Shown one piece after another: positions 1 to 9,294 of a DNA stretch of 64,000 bases. This DNA is from Streptomyces cinnabarinus (lineage in GTDB: Bacteria > Actinomycetota > Actinomycetes > Streptomycetales > Streptomycetaceae), in NCBI RefSeq assembly GCF_027270315.1, contig NZ_CP114413.1, forward strand, positions 2,170,001 through 2,234,000, written 5' to 3'. Position 1 is the first letter of the stretch. Every line of letters begins with the position of its first letter. The translations under genes and the position numbers were made by a program. Below the pieces are notes generated by a model. It made no database searches. It had not been told where the DNA came from and was given only the letters and a program-made list of their open reading frames with translations.

Positions 1-110
1 AGTACGACGCCGCCGCGGGCCGTCAGCTCGGCAACTTCCCGCAGGCGTTCAGCCATATCGGCCTGGTGAACACCGCCCTCGCCCTGTTCGGGCCGGACGA
101 TGCAGGATAG
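1..110 (+). CDS. C-terminal end of a GH15-family glycoside hydrolase (partial)
   Basis: Only the last 35 codons are present, read from base 3 to the TAG at 108-110. They contain LGNFPQAFSHIGLVNTAL, which matches the C-terminal end of GH15 glucoamylase/trehalase-like proteins of actinobacteria. The catalytic domain lies outside the window, so substrate specificity cannot be judged. The next gene starts 6 bases downstream on the same strand, so they may be co-transcribed. Confidence 0.75.
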   Translation, partial: YDAAAGRQLGNFPQAFSHIGLVNTALALFGPDDAG

Positions 111-115
111 GGGCC

Positions 116-871
116 ATGGATCTTGGACTGAAGGACCGGGTGTTCGTCGTCACGGGTGCCACCCGCGGGCTCGGCAACGCCACCGCGCGTGAACTGGTCG
201 CCGACGGCGCCAAAGTGATCATCTCGGGGCGGGACGAGAAAACGGTCGCCGAGGCCGCCGCCGCGCTCGGCCCGAACGCGGTCGGGGTGGCCGCGGGCAA
301 CGCCGACCCGGAGACGCCCGCGCGGCTGATCGCCGCCGCGCGGGAGCACTTCGGCGGCTTCGACGGTGTGCTGGTGAGCGTGGGCGGTCCGGCGCCGGGC
401 TTCGTCGCGGACAACACCGACGAGCAGTGGCAGTCGGCGTTCGAGTCGGTGTTCCTGGGCGCGGTGCGCCTGGCGCGGGCGGCCGCGGCGGAACTGGAGG
501 CGGGCGGGGTCATCGGGTTCGTGCTGTCCGGGTCCGTGCACGAGCCGATTCCGGGGCTGACGATCTCCAACGGGCTGCGGCCCGGGCTCGCCGGGTTCGC
601 CAAATCCCTCGCGGACGAGCTGGGGCCGCGCGGGATCCGGGTCGTGGGACTGCTGCCGGGGCGCATCGACACGGACCGGGTGCGCGAGCTGGACGGCCTG
701 TCCGCGGACCCGGAGGCCACCCGCGCGGCCGCCGAGTCGCGGATCCCGCTGCGCCGGTACGGGGCGCCGGAGGAGTTCGGCCGCGCCGGAGCGTTCCTGC
801 TGTCCCCGGCGGCCTCCTACCTCACCGGAATCATGGTCCCGGTGGACGGCGGGTTCCGGCACGGGTTCTGA
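116..871 (+). CDS. Short-chain dehydrogenase/reductase family protein lacking the usual YxxxK pair
   Basis: A 251-residue Rossmann-fold protein with the nucleotide-binding TGATRGLG at residues 13-20 and the typical C-terminal end (YLTGIMVPVDGG, about 235-246). The length is normal for a classical SDR. The active-site segment is unusual: Ser138 and Ser140 are present, but where YxxxK is expected the sequence reads ISNGLRPG (150-157), with no Tyr and with Arg155 in place of Lys. A similar SNSLR-type segment occurs in a group of divergent FabG-like proteins, so this is probably a family trait and not damage. NAD(P)(H) binding is likely. The reaction cannot be named, and ordinary ketoreductase chemistry is doubtful. 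Confidence 0.85.
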   Translation: MDLGLKDRVFVVTGATRGLGNATARELVADGAKVIISGRDEKTVAEAAAALGPNAVGVAAGNADPETPARLIAAAREHFGGFDGVLVSVGGPAPGFVADNTDEQWQSAFESVFLGAVRLARAAAAELEAGGVIGFVLSGSVHEPIPGLTISNGLRPGLAGFAKSLADELGPRGIRVVGLLPGRIDTDRVRELDGLSADPEATRAAAESRIPLRRYGAPEEFGRAGAFLLSPAASYLTGIMVPVDGGFRHGF

Positions 872-1124
872 TCCGAGCTCGGCGTTCGACCTGGCGGGTC
901 ACTCTTCCCCAGCCCCTCCGCCAGGACGGCCCGCAATTGCCGCTCGGTGGCGCCCGCCCGCCGGGCGGCGACGAGACGGGCCCACGCATTCCGGTGGCAG
1001 GGCCTGGTTGATGTGACGTACCCGAGGACCGTCCGTGGTGCCGACCGCGTGCGTCGCGGCGTGGACGAACCTCAGTGTGCCGCCGCCGGTCAGGGTGCGG
1101 CGGCGGGTGACACCGACGCGACGC
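872..1124. other. Convergent intergenic region with a possible gene remnant
   Basis: A 253-base gap between the SDR gene (+) and the nitronate monooxygenase gene (-). No convincing terminator hairpin was found. On the minus strand a protein-like segment (AWARLVAARRAGATERQL, about 905-975) lies in a different frame from another plausible stretch (RHINQALPPE, about 980-1015). This could be a small frameshifted gene, or chance reading frames in GC-rich DNA. Confidence 0.3.
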
Positions 1125-2576
1125 TCACACCGGCGCTTCCACCAGGCCCGCTGACAGCCATCGCACCACCGACTCCGCGCTGTACGGCCGCCCCTCGGGG
1201 GCGATCTGCCGCAGGAAGCCGAGGTCCTGGCCGATCGTGACGACAGGAGGCTCCACCATGCCCTGCGGACGGCGCTGCCCGAGCCCGACGGCCGCCAGCA
1301 GCCCATTGCACAGGCACTGCCGGCCCTCGGTCTGCTCGGCCGTACCGCCCTTGCGGACGTACATCGCGGCGGGCTCCGCCGGGCAGCGATATCCGATCGC
1401 GCCGTACTCGGTACGGTAGGGGGTGCGCAGATAGCCGAGGTCGCAGACCCGGGAGCGCGCCGAGCTCACGCCGGGGTCGGCCAACGTGCCCGGCAGGTCG
1501 GCGACCTTGAACGGAAAAGTGGTCGGAGAGGCCGCGGGATCGTTGCGCACCGTCAGTTCGGAGCGAAGCTCGCGCTCGACCAGCTCCCGCCGCAACCGCG
1601 GGTCAAGGCCTGACTCCTCGCAGAGCGCGAAGACACTGCCGACCTGGACGCCGGCCGCGCCCGCTGCCCTCGCCCGGCGAAGTTGGTCCGGTCCGCACTG
1701 GCCGCCGGCGATCCAGAAGGGCAGGCCGAGGGCGGCCATCTTCGCGAGATCAGGGGTGTCCCGGGGGCCGTAGAGAGGATCGCCCTGCTCGTCCAGACGC
1801 ATCGGCCCGCGCGGGGGCGCGCTGTGCCCGCCGGCGCGGTGCCCCTCGACGACGAAGCCGTCCGGGGTGGTCTGGTCGGATCGGTTCAGATACGACGCCA
1901 GGGCCGGCAGCGAGACGATGGCCAGGACGCCGGGGCGACGCAGGGGCCCCGGCTGCGCTCCGCGCAGCACCGAGGCCGGGTCGAAGTGCAGGTCCACGGG
2001 CTTGTCGTCACCGTCGACGTCCAGTCGCGCGGTGACGGGCTGCAGTTGGGCGAGCTGGGTCGCGATGCCCGGGATCTGTGCGGGAATGCCCGCGCCGACC
2101 AGCACATGGTCCACACCGGCCAGGATCGCGCCGAACATCGCGGGGACCGTGGCGAGCTGGACCTTCTCCAGGTAGTTGACGCCGACCGGGCCTTCGTGGC
2201 CCTCCCGGGCGAGCCACACCTCGCAGAAGTTGGCCACGACGGTCAGCGACCGGGCCGGGCACGCTTCCTCGGCCGTCAGCCGGGGTGTGGCCGCGAACCG
2301 CTCGCCGGCACCGATCCCGCCCTCGACGAAGTAGCGCTCCCGTATGGAATCGGCAAGTTCCGGTACCGGGAAGGCTGCCAGCGCCCGTCTCAGGTGGCCG
2401 CCGGGGTCACCGCCCTGCAGCACCCGGATCAGCAGGGTGTCCAGGGCGGTACCGGAGACGACACCCAACTGCCCGGTACGCGCGACGGCGCGAGCCAGGC
2501 GCCAGCCGGACACGCCCACCCCCATTCCGCCTTGGATCAGCCAGGGCAGGTCGGCCCTCGTCCGGGGTGTGCTCAT
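1125..2576 (-). CDS. Nitronate monooxygenase / 2-nitropropane dioxygenase-type FMN protein
   Basis: A 483-residue TIM-barrel flavoprotein. It opens with LIQGGMGVGVSGWRLA (residues 13-28), the N-terminal strand and loop of nitronate monooxygenases. It has the active-site region VVEGHRAGGHSAP and phosphate-binding turns IAGGQCGP and GVQVGSVFA near the C-terminal side of the barrel. A Cys-containing tail (RQCLCNGLLA) is typical of the longer actinobacterial members. The family oxidises alkyl nitronates, and some relatives are enoyl reductases. The start at 2576 was chosen over an upstream ATG because GAGGA sits 4 bases before it. Two palindromes lie 40-70 bases upstream, so repression by a dimeric regulator is likely. 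No TetR gene is adjacent. Confidence 0.88.
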   Translation of the reverse strand: MSTPRTRADLPWLIQGGMGVGVSGWRLARAVARTGQLGVVSGTALDTLLIRVLQGGDPGGHLRRALAAFPVPELADSIRERYFVEGGIGAGERFAATPRLTAEEACPARSLTVVANFCEVWLAREGHEGPVGVNYLEKVQLATVPAMFGAILAGVDHVLVGAGIPAQIPGIATQLAQLQPVTARLDVDGDDKPVDLHFDPASVLRGAQPGPLRRPGVLAIVSLPALASYLNRSDQTTPDGFVVEGHRAGGHSAPPRGPMRLDEQGDPLYGPRDTPDLAKMAALGLPFWIAGGQCGPDQLRRARAAGAAGVQVGSVFALCEESGLDPRLRRELVERELRSELTVRNDPAASPTTFPFKVADLPGTLADPGVSSARSRVCDLGYLRTPYRTEYGAIGYRCPAEPAAMYVRKGGTAEQTEGRQCLCNGLLAAVGLGQRRPQGMVEPPVVTIGQDLGFLRQIAPEGRPYSAESVVRWLSAGLVEAPV

Positions 2577-2616
2577 CGGTCCTCGCAAGGATGGTAGCCG
2601 GGTCCGGAACACGTAC

Positions 2617-2645
2617 TTACGGTTCCGTAACCTACGGTACCGTAA
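2617..2645. promoter_or_regulatory. Tandem palindromic operator upstream of the nitronate monooxygenase gene
   Basis: Two adjacent palindromes, TTACGGTTCCGTAA (2617-2630) and TACGGTACCGTA (2633-2644), share the half-site TTACGG/CCGTAA and have centres 15 bases apart. They lie 41-69 bases upstream of the minus-strand start at 2576, where a promoter is expected. The symmetry and tandem arrangement resemble TetR/AcrR-family operators. The cognate regulator is not identifiable in the window. Confidence 0.6.
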
Positions 2646-3090
2646 CCAGAATTCGCGCCCTCCACCCCCCCGGGTTCAGCAGCGGGCGTCCGTGGCTGTC
2701 GCCGGTGCGGCGGACCGTGCGACCGCGCAGAGGAACATCCGCCGGGCCGCGGTGTCCCGGCGGACCTCCCGGAGCGGCAGGGGCTCACAGATGTCGTGCG
2801 TGACTGCGGTGACTCGGCCGGCCACGCCGCGGGCGCAGGCGGCTTGGCGCGGTTCGTCCGGGCCGGCGACGCTGAGGCCGGTGGCCAGGATCCCGGTCGG
2901 CGAAGCCCTTCGCGGGCGACGCACCGTGCGTCGCTGACGTGCCCGGAGCCCGGTTCGGGCACGTCCCCCACCGTGCTCCCGTGGACGACGCCGGCCTCGT
3001 GGACGGCGGGGCGGAAGGCTCCGGGCAAGGATCAAACCGAAAGGCTCCGGTGCGCTCGCCCCAGCCACCTTCCGGAAGGCTCCCCGGGGC
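2646..3090. other. Gene-free stretch, no intact gene recognised
   Basis: About 445 bases between the operator-bearing promoter and the AmaP gene. Open frames exist on both strands, but none has a ribosome-binding site plus a protein-like composition along its length. One minus-strand frame includes a short plausible segment (VTAVTHDICEPLPLREV, about 2760-2810), so a decayed gene is possible. Nothing can be assigned. Confidence 0.4.
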
Positions 3091-3678
3091 TCAACCGACC
3101 CGCTCCGCCCGGTGCTTGGCCGCCCGCATCCTGACCTCCGCGGGCAGCGCCGCCAGTCCGGCCGACTCCCGCGCATGGGTCAGCGCCTGATCGGTCAGCT
3201 CCGTCAGCGCCGCCCCCGGGTCCACATGCGGCTCCAGCAGCAGCCGTACGCGGGCCTCGGGGGCGTTTCTGCGGCCGGTCAAGTGGGTCCGCGCCCGGTG
3301 GACACCGTCCGCCGACGCCGCCTCGTCGGTCAGTACCGTCTCCAGGGCGCGGCCCCGCAGCAGCGCGCCCTCGCCGTCGCCGGTCTCGACCAGGACCTCG
3401 GTGAGGCGGCGGCGCCGCAGGACCGCGGTCAGCCACCACAGGGCGAGCAGCACCAGGACCACGAGCACCGCGATGACGGTCGGCCACCACCAGCCCTCGG
3501 CGCGCCAGCGGGTGCGCTCGGCGTCGCTGAGCAGGACGTCGTGCTTGCTGTGGTGGATCCACCAGGACGGCGGGTCCAGGCCGAGGCCGACGGCGAGCAC
3601 GGAGCCGCCGAGCAGGACCAGGACGACGCCGATGACGGCGAGCAGGACACGGTTGACGGTCCTCAGCACGGCGCTCAC
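3091..3678 (-). CDS. amaP: Alkaline-shock membrane anchor protein, AmaP type
   Basis: A 195-residue protein with two hydrophobic helices (about residues 10-33 and 66-86) separated by a Trp-rich loop, followed by a cytosolic tail with Asp23-like features (VRLLLEPHVDPGAALTEL). This is the layout of AmaP, which tethers Asp23 proteins to the membrane in Firmicutes; the role in Streptomyces is inferred. The GTG start overlaps the stop of the upstream gene by GTGA, indicating translational coupling. It is the last gene of a five-gene minus-strand cluster (3091-5425). Confidence 0.8.
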   Translation of the reverse strand: MSAVLRTVNRVLLAVIGVVLVLLGGSVLAVGLGLDPPSWWIHHSKHDVLLSDAERTRWRAEGWWWPTVIAVLVVLVLLALWWLTAVLRRRRLTEVLVETGDGEGALLRGRALETVLTDEAASADGVHRARTHLTGRRNAPEARVRLLLEPHVDPGAALTELTDQALTHARESAGLAALPAEVRMRAAKHRAERVG

Positions 3679-4367
3679 CCCTTCCGTCCGGGCCGTCGTA
3701 CATGCACCGAGAGCGCGGGCGGCCGGGACAGGCCGAGGCCGCGGATCGCGTCGGCGAGGACGTCGTCCAGGTCGGCGCGAACGTCGTCCAGGTCGCGGAA
3801 GTGGGAGACCGCGCGGACGTCGGCCCGCTTGCGGCCCATCCGGACCCGTACCGACTGCACGCCCGCGATCTCCATGGCCCGGTCGCGCAGGGTCAGGGCG
3901 GCGGCCTCGCGGTCGAGTCCGGCACGGACATCGGGGTGGGTGCGGGTCATCGGCAGCACGGCGCGCAGGCCGGGGGTGGTGGCCAGGACGACCAGCCACA
4001 GGCCGAGCGCGACGGCAACGCCCGCGCCGACCAGCACCCAGGTGTCGTCGAGGGGGCGTTCGGCGAGCTGCCGGGCCAGTTCGCGCCGCCACTCCATCGC
4101 GGACCGGTCGGTGCGCACGGCGACGACGTCGTAGAGGAACGCGCCCGCGAGGACCAGCAGGAGCACGGCGACCACGGCGGCCGGGACCCGACGGGCGGAC
4201 CAGAAGCGGCCGTTGGCGCCGTTCTCACCGTCCAGGACGGGCGGCGGGGGGTCGTAGGCGGCCGCGGAGGCGTTCTGGTCGAGTGTGCCGGTGCTGGCCG
4301 CCTTCTCGACGACCGGCATGGGTTGTGTGGTGCCCTCGGAGCCCTCCGAGCCCTGGGGCTCGCTCAT
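3675..4367 (-). CDS. DUF6286-type membrane protein of the Asp23 cluster
   Basis: A 230-residue protein with a hydrophilic N-terminal region, a helix at about 59-82, a second helix about 40 residues later (WVLVGAGVAVALGLWLVVLA), and a C-terminal soluble part ending in RPGRKG. The C-terminal segment (RDRAMEIAGVQSVRVRMGRKR) resembles the DUF6286 region found beside Asp23 genes in actinomycetes. It lies between an Asp23 gene and amaP with 4-base overlaps on both sides, so a shared envelope-stress complex is likely. No enzymatic motif was seen. Confidence 0.75.
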   Translation of the reverse strand: MSEPQGSEGSEGTTQPMPVVEKAASTGTLDQNASAAAYDPPPPVLDGENGANGRFWSARRVPAAVVAVLLLVLAGAFLYDVVAVRTDRSAMEWRRELARQLAERPLDDTWVLVGAGVAVALGLWLVVLATTPGLRAVLPMTRTHPDVRAGLDREAAALTLRDRAMEIAGVQSVRVRMGRKRADVRAVSHFRDLDDVRADLDDVLADAIRGLGLSRPPALSVHVRRPGRKG

Positions 4368-4732
4368 CGCGTCCTCCCCTGTGCCGCGCCATGTGCCGAG
4401 TGCAGCCGCTCCACCTGAACGGCTACCTCCGGCACCTCCATGCCCACCAACGCGCCTACCCGCTCGGTGACATGACGACGCACGGCGGCGCAGCGGGCGC
4501 CGATGTCGGTGGGGTAGTCGAGTTCGAGATGGACCCGCACGCGCGCAATGTCGTGGTGAACCACGACGCCCGCGTGCGGGGGTGCCGCGTCCCCGGGCAG
4601 GGGGCCGAGGGCCTCGCGGGCGGCCTGGGAGGCGATCTTCGCCACGACCCGGTCGGCGATCCGGGTGGAGCCGCGCTCACCGGGCGGCACGGCGGCCCGC
4701 GGCAGGCGGACCTCACCGGGGTCGGCGCTCAC
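4364..4732 (-). CDS. Asp23/Gls24 family envelope stress protein (short)
   Basis: A 122-residue protein with the Asp23 pattern: GSTRIADRVVAKIASQAARE near the N-terminus, then a beta-rich half with VRVHLELDYPTDIGARC and a C-terminal VPEVAVQVERL. Family members are small cytosolic proteins that gather at the membrane through AmaP and respond to cell-envelope or alkaline stress. The stop overlaps the DUF6286 gene start by 4 bases, and 5 bases separate it from the small membrane protein gene upstream. Confidence 0.85.
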   Translation of the reverse strand: MSADPGEVRLPRAAVPPGERGSTRIADRVVAKIASQAAREALGPLPGDAAPPHAGVVVHHDIARVRVHLELDYPTDIGARCAAVRRHVTERVGALVGMEVPEVAVQVERLHSAHGAAQGRTR

Positions 4733-4737
4733 CTACG

Positions 4738-4920
4738 TCACCGCCGGTCGTTGCGGCTGCGGAAGAAGTCACCGAGCTCCAGATCCCCTTCGAGGAACCG
4801 GCCGACGACGAAACCGATGGCGCCCAGCGCGGCCACCAGCAGGAAGGCGCCGAACCCGCCGAAGTACCCGGCGAAGCCCAGCGCCATGCCGGCGATCATG
4901 CCGACCACGGCCATGCTCAT
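4738..4920 (-). CDS. Small membrane protein (60 aa, DUF2273-like position)
   Basis: A 60-residue protein that is nearly all one or two hydrophobic helices (residues about 3-41, Gly/Ala-rich with FAGYFGGFGAFLL) followed by a charged tail EGDLELGDFFRSRNDRR. Small membrane proteins of this kind are common in Asp23 operons. The location between two Asp23 genes supports it being real. Its role is unknown, possibly another membrane anchor. Confidence 0.75.
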   Translation of the reverse strand: MSMAVVGMIAGMALGFAGYFGGFGAFLLVAALGAIGFVVGRFLEGDLELGDFFRSRNDRR

Positions 4921-4951
4921 GGTGCGCTCCCCTCAGCGGTGCGTCGGCCGG

Positions 4952-5425
4952 TCACTGGATCCTGGGCTCCAGTTCCTCTTCCTCCTCGTCGGGCAGCTTC
5001 ACATCGCTCACCGCGATATTGACCTCGACCACTTCCAGGCCGGTCATGCGCTCCACCGCGGAGACCACGTTCTCCCGGACCGCCCGTGCGACGTCGGCGA
5101 TGGACACGCCGTAGTCGACGACGATCTCCAGGTCGAGCGCGGTCTGCACCTCGCCGACCTCGGCCTTCACCCCGCGGGTGACGGACTTCGAGCCGCCGCC
5201 CGGCACCCGGTCCCGCACCGCGCCGAAGGTCCGGCTCAGGCCGCTGCCCATCGCGTGCACGCCGAGGACGTCGCGCGCGGCGAGGCCCGCGATCTTCTCC
5301 ACGACGCCGTCGGCGATGGTGGTCCGCCCGCGGGTCGAGGGGTCACCGCCGCCGCGCTTGACGGCCTTACGGGTCTGTACGGTCGGCTCCTGCTCGACCT
5401 GGGACTTCTGTGTCGTGTCGCTCAT
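4952..5425 (-). CDS. Asp23/Gls24 family envelope stress protein (first gene of cluster)
   Basis: A 157-residue canonical Asp23 protein. After a polar N-terminus it has GRTTIADGVVEKIAGLAARDVLG, a glycine-rich loop, then VQTALDLEIVVDYGVSIADV and VVEVNIAVSDVKLP, ending in an acidic tail (DEEEEELEP). It begins the minus-strand cluster and is divergent from the double-Asp23 gene at 5514; the shared 88-base gap must hold both promoters. Envelope or alkaline stress function is inferred from the family. Confidence 0.9.
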   Translation of the reverse strand: MSDTTQKSQVEQEPTVQTRKAVKRGGGDPSTRGRTTIADGVVEKIAGLAARDVLGVHAMGSGLSRTFGAVRDRVPGGGSKSVTRGVKAEVGEVQTALDLEIVVDYGVSIADVARAVRENVVSAVERMTGLEVVEVNIAVSDVKLPDEEEEELEPRIQ

Positions 5426-5513
5426 CGCCGTACGTCCCTTTCGGTTCGTCGTCCTTCGACCACCGTAAGTGCGGATGCCCCATCGCGCCCCGGGGATGCG
5501 GCAGGCTGGGGTA

Positions 5514-6236
5514 ATGACGGCGGACGGATGGACGCGGGCGGTTCGGCATCAGCTGGGTCTGGGCAGACTGCTGCCCCTGGGCGGGGCGCGGGACGGCGCG
5601 TGGATCGCGGAACAGGCGGCCGTGGCGGTGCTGGAGCGCGCGGCGCACGGCATGCCGGGGGTGCGCCTGGGCGCGCTGCGGATCGGCCTCGCGGACCCCG
5701 AGCGGGTGCGGGAGTCCGTCGTACCGCCGCCGCCGAGCGCGCTGTCGCCCGGTGCGCTGCGGGTGACGGCGGAGTTCGCGGCGACGGCGGCGAAGCCGCT
5801 GCCCGCGGTGGCGGACCGGCTGCGGGCGGCGCTGGCCAGGGCCGCGGACGAGCGGCTCGGGCTGACGGTCACGGAGGTGGACCTGCGGGTGACGGCCCTG
5901 CTGGAGGATGCTCCGGAGCCCGCCCCGGTACGGCCGCAGGAGCCGCCGTCGGCGCGGGAGCCCGCGGACGGCGACGAGTCCCGCGCCGCGCGGGCCGCGC
6001 TCGCGGTGCCGGGCGTGGCCGGTCTCGCCGGGGCGCCGGTCGGCCTCGGCCGGCCGGTGCACATCGAGGAACGGCCCGCCGGGGCCGCGCTGCCCGCACG
6101 GCATGTCCGGCTGGAGCTCGCCATGGCCGCGGACCATCGGGCCGTGGAGGTGGCCCGCGCGGTCCGCGCCGAGGTGGCGAAGGCGCTGTCGGATCACCCG
6201 ACGGTGGCGGTCCTGGTCACCGCCGTCGTCGGGTGA
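5514..6236 (+). CDS. Asp23-like repeat protein (often named nucleopolyhedrovirus P10 family)
   Basis: A 240-residue protein. Both halves show the Asp23 order of an alpha-helical segment ending in PGV, then a beta strand and a VAxxxRAxxAxA helix: residues about 30-130 (AVLERAAHGMPGV ... ADRLRAALARA) and about 165-240 (ARAALAVPGVAGL ... ARAVRAEVAKAL). The middle is Pro/Glu-rich. The P10 label appears in automated annotation; similarity to the viral protein is probably compositional. Start ATG 5514 was chosen over an ATG 45 bases upstream because the region upstream of that one is shared promoter. It is divergent from the Asp23 cluster. Confidence 0.7.
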   Translation: MTADGWTRAVRHQLGLGRLLPLGGARDGAWIAEQAAVAVLERAAHGMPGVRLGALRIGLADPERVRESVVPPPPSALSPGALRVTAEFAATAAKPLPAVADRLRAALARAADERLGLTVTEVDLRVTALLEDAPEPAPVRPQEPPSAREPADGDESRAARAALAVPGVAGLAGAPVGLGRPVHIEERPAGAALPARHVRLELAMAADHRAVEVARAVRAEVAKALSDHPTVAVLVTAVVG

Positions 6237-6240
6237 GGGC

Positions 6241-7032
6241 TCACTCCCCTACGCCGGCCAGGTCCCGCAGACGGCGCGCCTGGGCGGCGCGCTCGGCGAC
6301 GCGCTGGTCCTCGTAGGTGCGGTCCGTGGCGCCGCGCAGCAGGGCCTTGGTCTCGATGACCGCGTCCCGGGGCGCCGCCAGCAGGGCGCCGGCGAGGTCG
6401 CGTACGGCGTCGTCGAGCTGGTCCGCGGGCACGGCGACATTGGCCAGGCCGGTGCTGACCGACTCCTCGGCCGTGACGAAGCGCCCGGTGGCGCAGATCT
6501 CCAGCGCCCGGGCGTAGCCGACGAGGCCCACCAGGGGGTGGGTGCCCGTCAGGTCGGGGACCAGGCCGAGGCTGGTCTCACGCATGGCGAACTGCACGTC
6601 GTCCGCGACGACGCGCAGATCGCAGGCGAGAGCGAGCTGGAAGCCCGCCCCGATGGCGTGCCCCTGGACGGCGGCGATGGACACGAGGTCACTGCGCCGC
6701 CACCAGGTGAACGCCTCCTGGTACTCGGCGATGGTCGCGTCGAGCTCGGCGTCGCTGCCGCGCGCGAGATCGATGAACGACGGTTCGCCGTCGAAACCCT
6801 CCGGCGTGAACGCCTGCCGGTCGAGTCCGGCCGAGAAGGACTTGCCCTCGGCCCGCAGCACGACGACCCGGACGGATCCGGGCAGCAGCCGACCGGCCTC
6901 GGTGAGCGCCCGCCACAGAGCGGGGCTCTGCGCGTTGCGCTTGTCGGGGTTGGTCAGCGTCACCGTGGCGACTGCGTCGTCGACGGTGAGTCGTACGCCG
7001 TCCTTGTCGAGAACCGGGTCGAGCGAAGCCAT
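6241..7032 (-). CDS. Enoyl-CoA hydratase/isomerase (crotonase) family protein
   Basis: A 263-residue crotonase-fold protein. The first oxyanion-hole element is KSFSAGLD (64-71) and the second is GHAIGAGFQLALACD (124-138). In classical hydratases two Glu residues do the acid-base work. Here the first position is Gln132, the second is Glu152 (RETSLGLVPD), and Asp160 follows, an arrangement closer to isomerase-type or specialised crotonases. Ordinary beta-oxidation hydration is therefore uncertain. It is convergent with the Asp23-repeat gene, with 4 bases between the stops. Confidence 0.88.
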   Translation of the reverse strand: MASLDPVLDKDGVRLTVDDAVATVTLTNPDKRNAQSPALWRALTEAGRLLPGSVRVVVLRAEGKSFSAGLDRQAFTPEGFDGEPSFIDLARGSDAELDATIAEYQEAFTWWRRSDLVSIAAVQGHAIGAGFQLALACDLRVVADDVQFAMRETSLGLVPDLTGTHPLVGLVGYARALEICATGRFVTAEESVSTGLANVAVPADQLDDAVRDLAGALLAAPRDAVIETKALLRGATDRTYEDQRVAERAAQARRLRDLAGVGE

Positions 7033-7141
7033 GGAGCGCCTCCGATGCTGTGCGGTCAGCTAAGTGACTGCACAGTAACCACCCGGCCGGTCAGACTGAA
7101 CGACCGGGTGGCCACCATCGAAGCCGATGGGCCGCCCGAGG

Positions 7142-7360
7142 TCAGCCCGCGGCTTTTTTGCCGCGTGTCGCCCCGCCACGCCCACGCAGCGTGACGCCCG
7201 ACTCGCTGAGCATCCGGTGTACGAAGCCATACGAGCGGCCGGTCTCCTCGGCCAGCGCCCGGATGCTCGCACCGGAGTCGTACTTCTTCTTCAGGTCTGC
7301 CGCGAGCTTGTCGCGCGCGGCGCCGGTAACCCGGCTGCCCTTCTTCAGAGTCTCGGCCAC
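7142..7360 (-). CDS. gbn: Gbn-type small nucleoid-associated HTH protein
   Basis: A 72-residue basic protein. A helix-turn-helix lies at about residues 26-50 (GASIRALAEETGRSYGFVHRML), followed by a Gly/Arg/Lys-rich tail ending GKKAAG. Length, sequence type and position before the ABC-F gene match S. coelicolor SCO1839 (Gbn), reported as a GATC-binding nucleoid protein affecting sporulation; that identification is from memory. The GTG start at 7360 was chosen because GAGGAGG lies 5 bases upstream. GATC sites occur at 7400-7403 and in a dense group at 7630-7716. Confidence 0.85.
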   Translation of the reverse strand: MAETLKKGSRVTGAARDKLAADLKKKYDSGASIRALAEETGRSYGFVHRMLSESGVTLRGRGGATRGKKAAG

Positions 7361-7561
7361 CCGTGCCTCCTCATGGGAAGTGCGCTCTGGTCTCCTCATG
7401 ATCACCCCTCCTGGGCTTCATGGCCACCCATTCGGCAAGGTCCGTGAGACACGGATTTGACGACAGGAGCAGGTCCACACAAGAGGAATGCCTGATTCCG
7501 CACGGCCTCTCGCGTACCGCTGAACGGGTTGTTCCGCGAAGCTCCAGGTCAGGGACGCACG

Positions 7562-7596
7562 ACGGCCGAGCCCTTGTCGACAAAGGGCTCGGCCGT
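7562..7596 (-). terminator. Strong hairpin terminator after the ABC-F gene
   Basis: A perfect 14-bp stem (7562-7575 with 7583-7596, ACGGCCGAGCCCTT) closes a 7-base loop. It lies 100-134 bases past the ABC-F stop and about 200 bases upstream of gbn. It should end ABC-F transcription and insulate gbn. No U-tract follows on the minus strand, which is common for Streptomyces terminators. Confidence 0.75.
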
Positions 7597-7629
7597 GAAA
7601 TGGATGTAGGACACACCTCGGTACGAGGA

Positions 7630-7695
7630 GATCTCACACAGATGATGGATCACGGATCGGCCGAATGATCCATACGCAGTGGATCAACCATTCGA

Positions 7696-7716
<21 letters not shown>
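7630..7716. promoter_or_regulatory. GATC-site cluster between ABC-F and gbn
   Basis: Seven GATC tetramers occur in 87 bases, starting at 7630, 7648, 7655, 7667, 7682, 7694 and 7713, spaced 7-19 bases apart. At this base composition about one per 400 bases is expected. Two lie in the inverted repeat ATGGATCA (7645-7652) / TGATCCAT (7666-7673). Because the adjacent gene encodes a Gbn-type protein thought to bind GATC, this is a candidate binding site for Gbn, possibly autoregulatory or architectural. Confidence 0.5.

Positions 7717-9294
<1,578 letters not shown>

Noticed and set aside
2646..3090. Possible TetR regulator gene for the double palindrome
   Set aside because: No frame shows a TetR helix-turn-helix or full-length coding composition.
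3401..6316. Very long open frame on the plus strand across the Asp23 cluster
   Set aside because: It is Arg/Pro-rich, antisense to several recognisable proteins, and has no domain; a GC-bias shadow.
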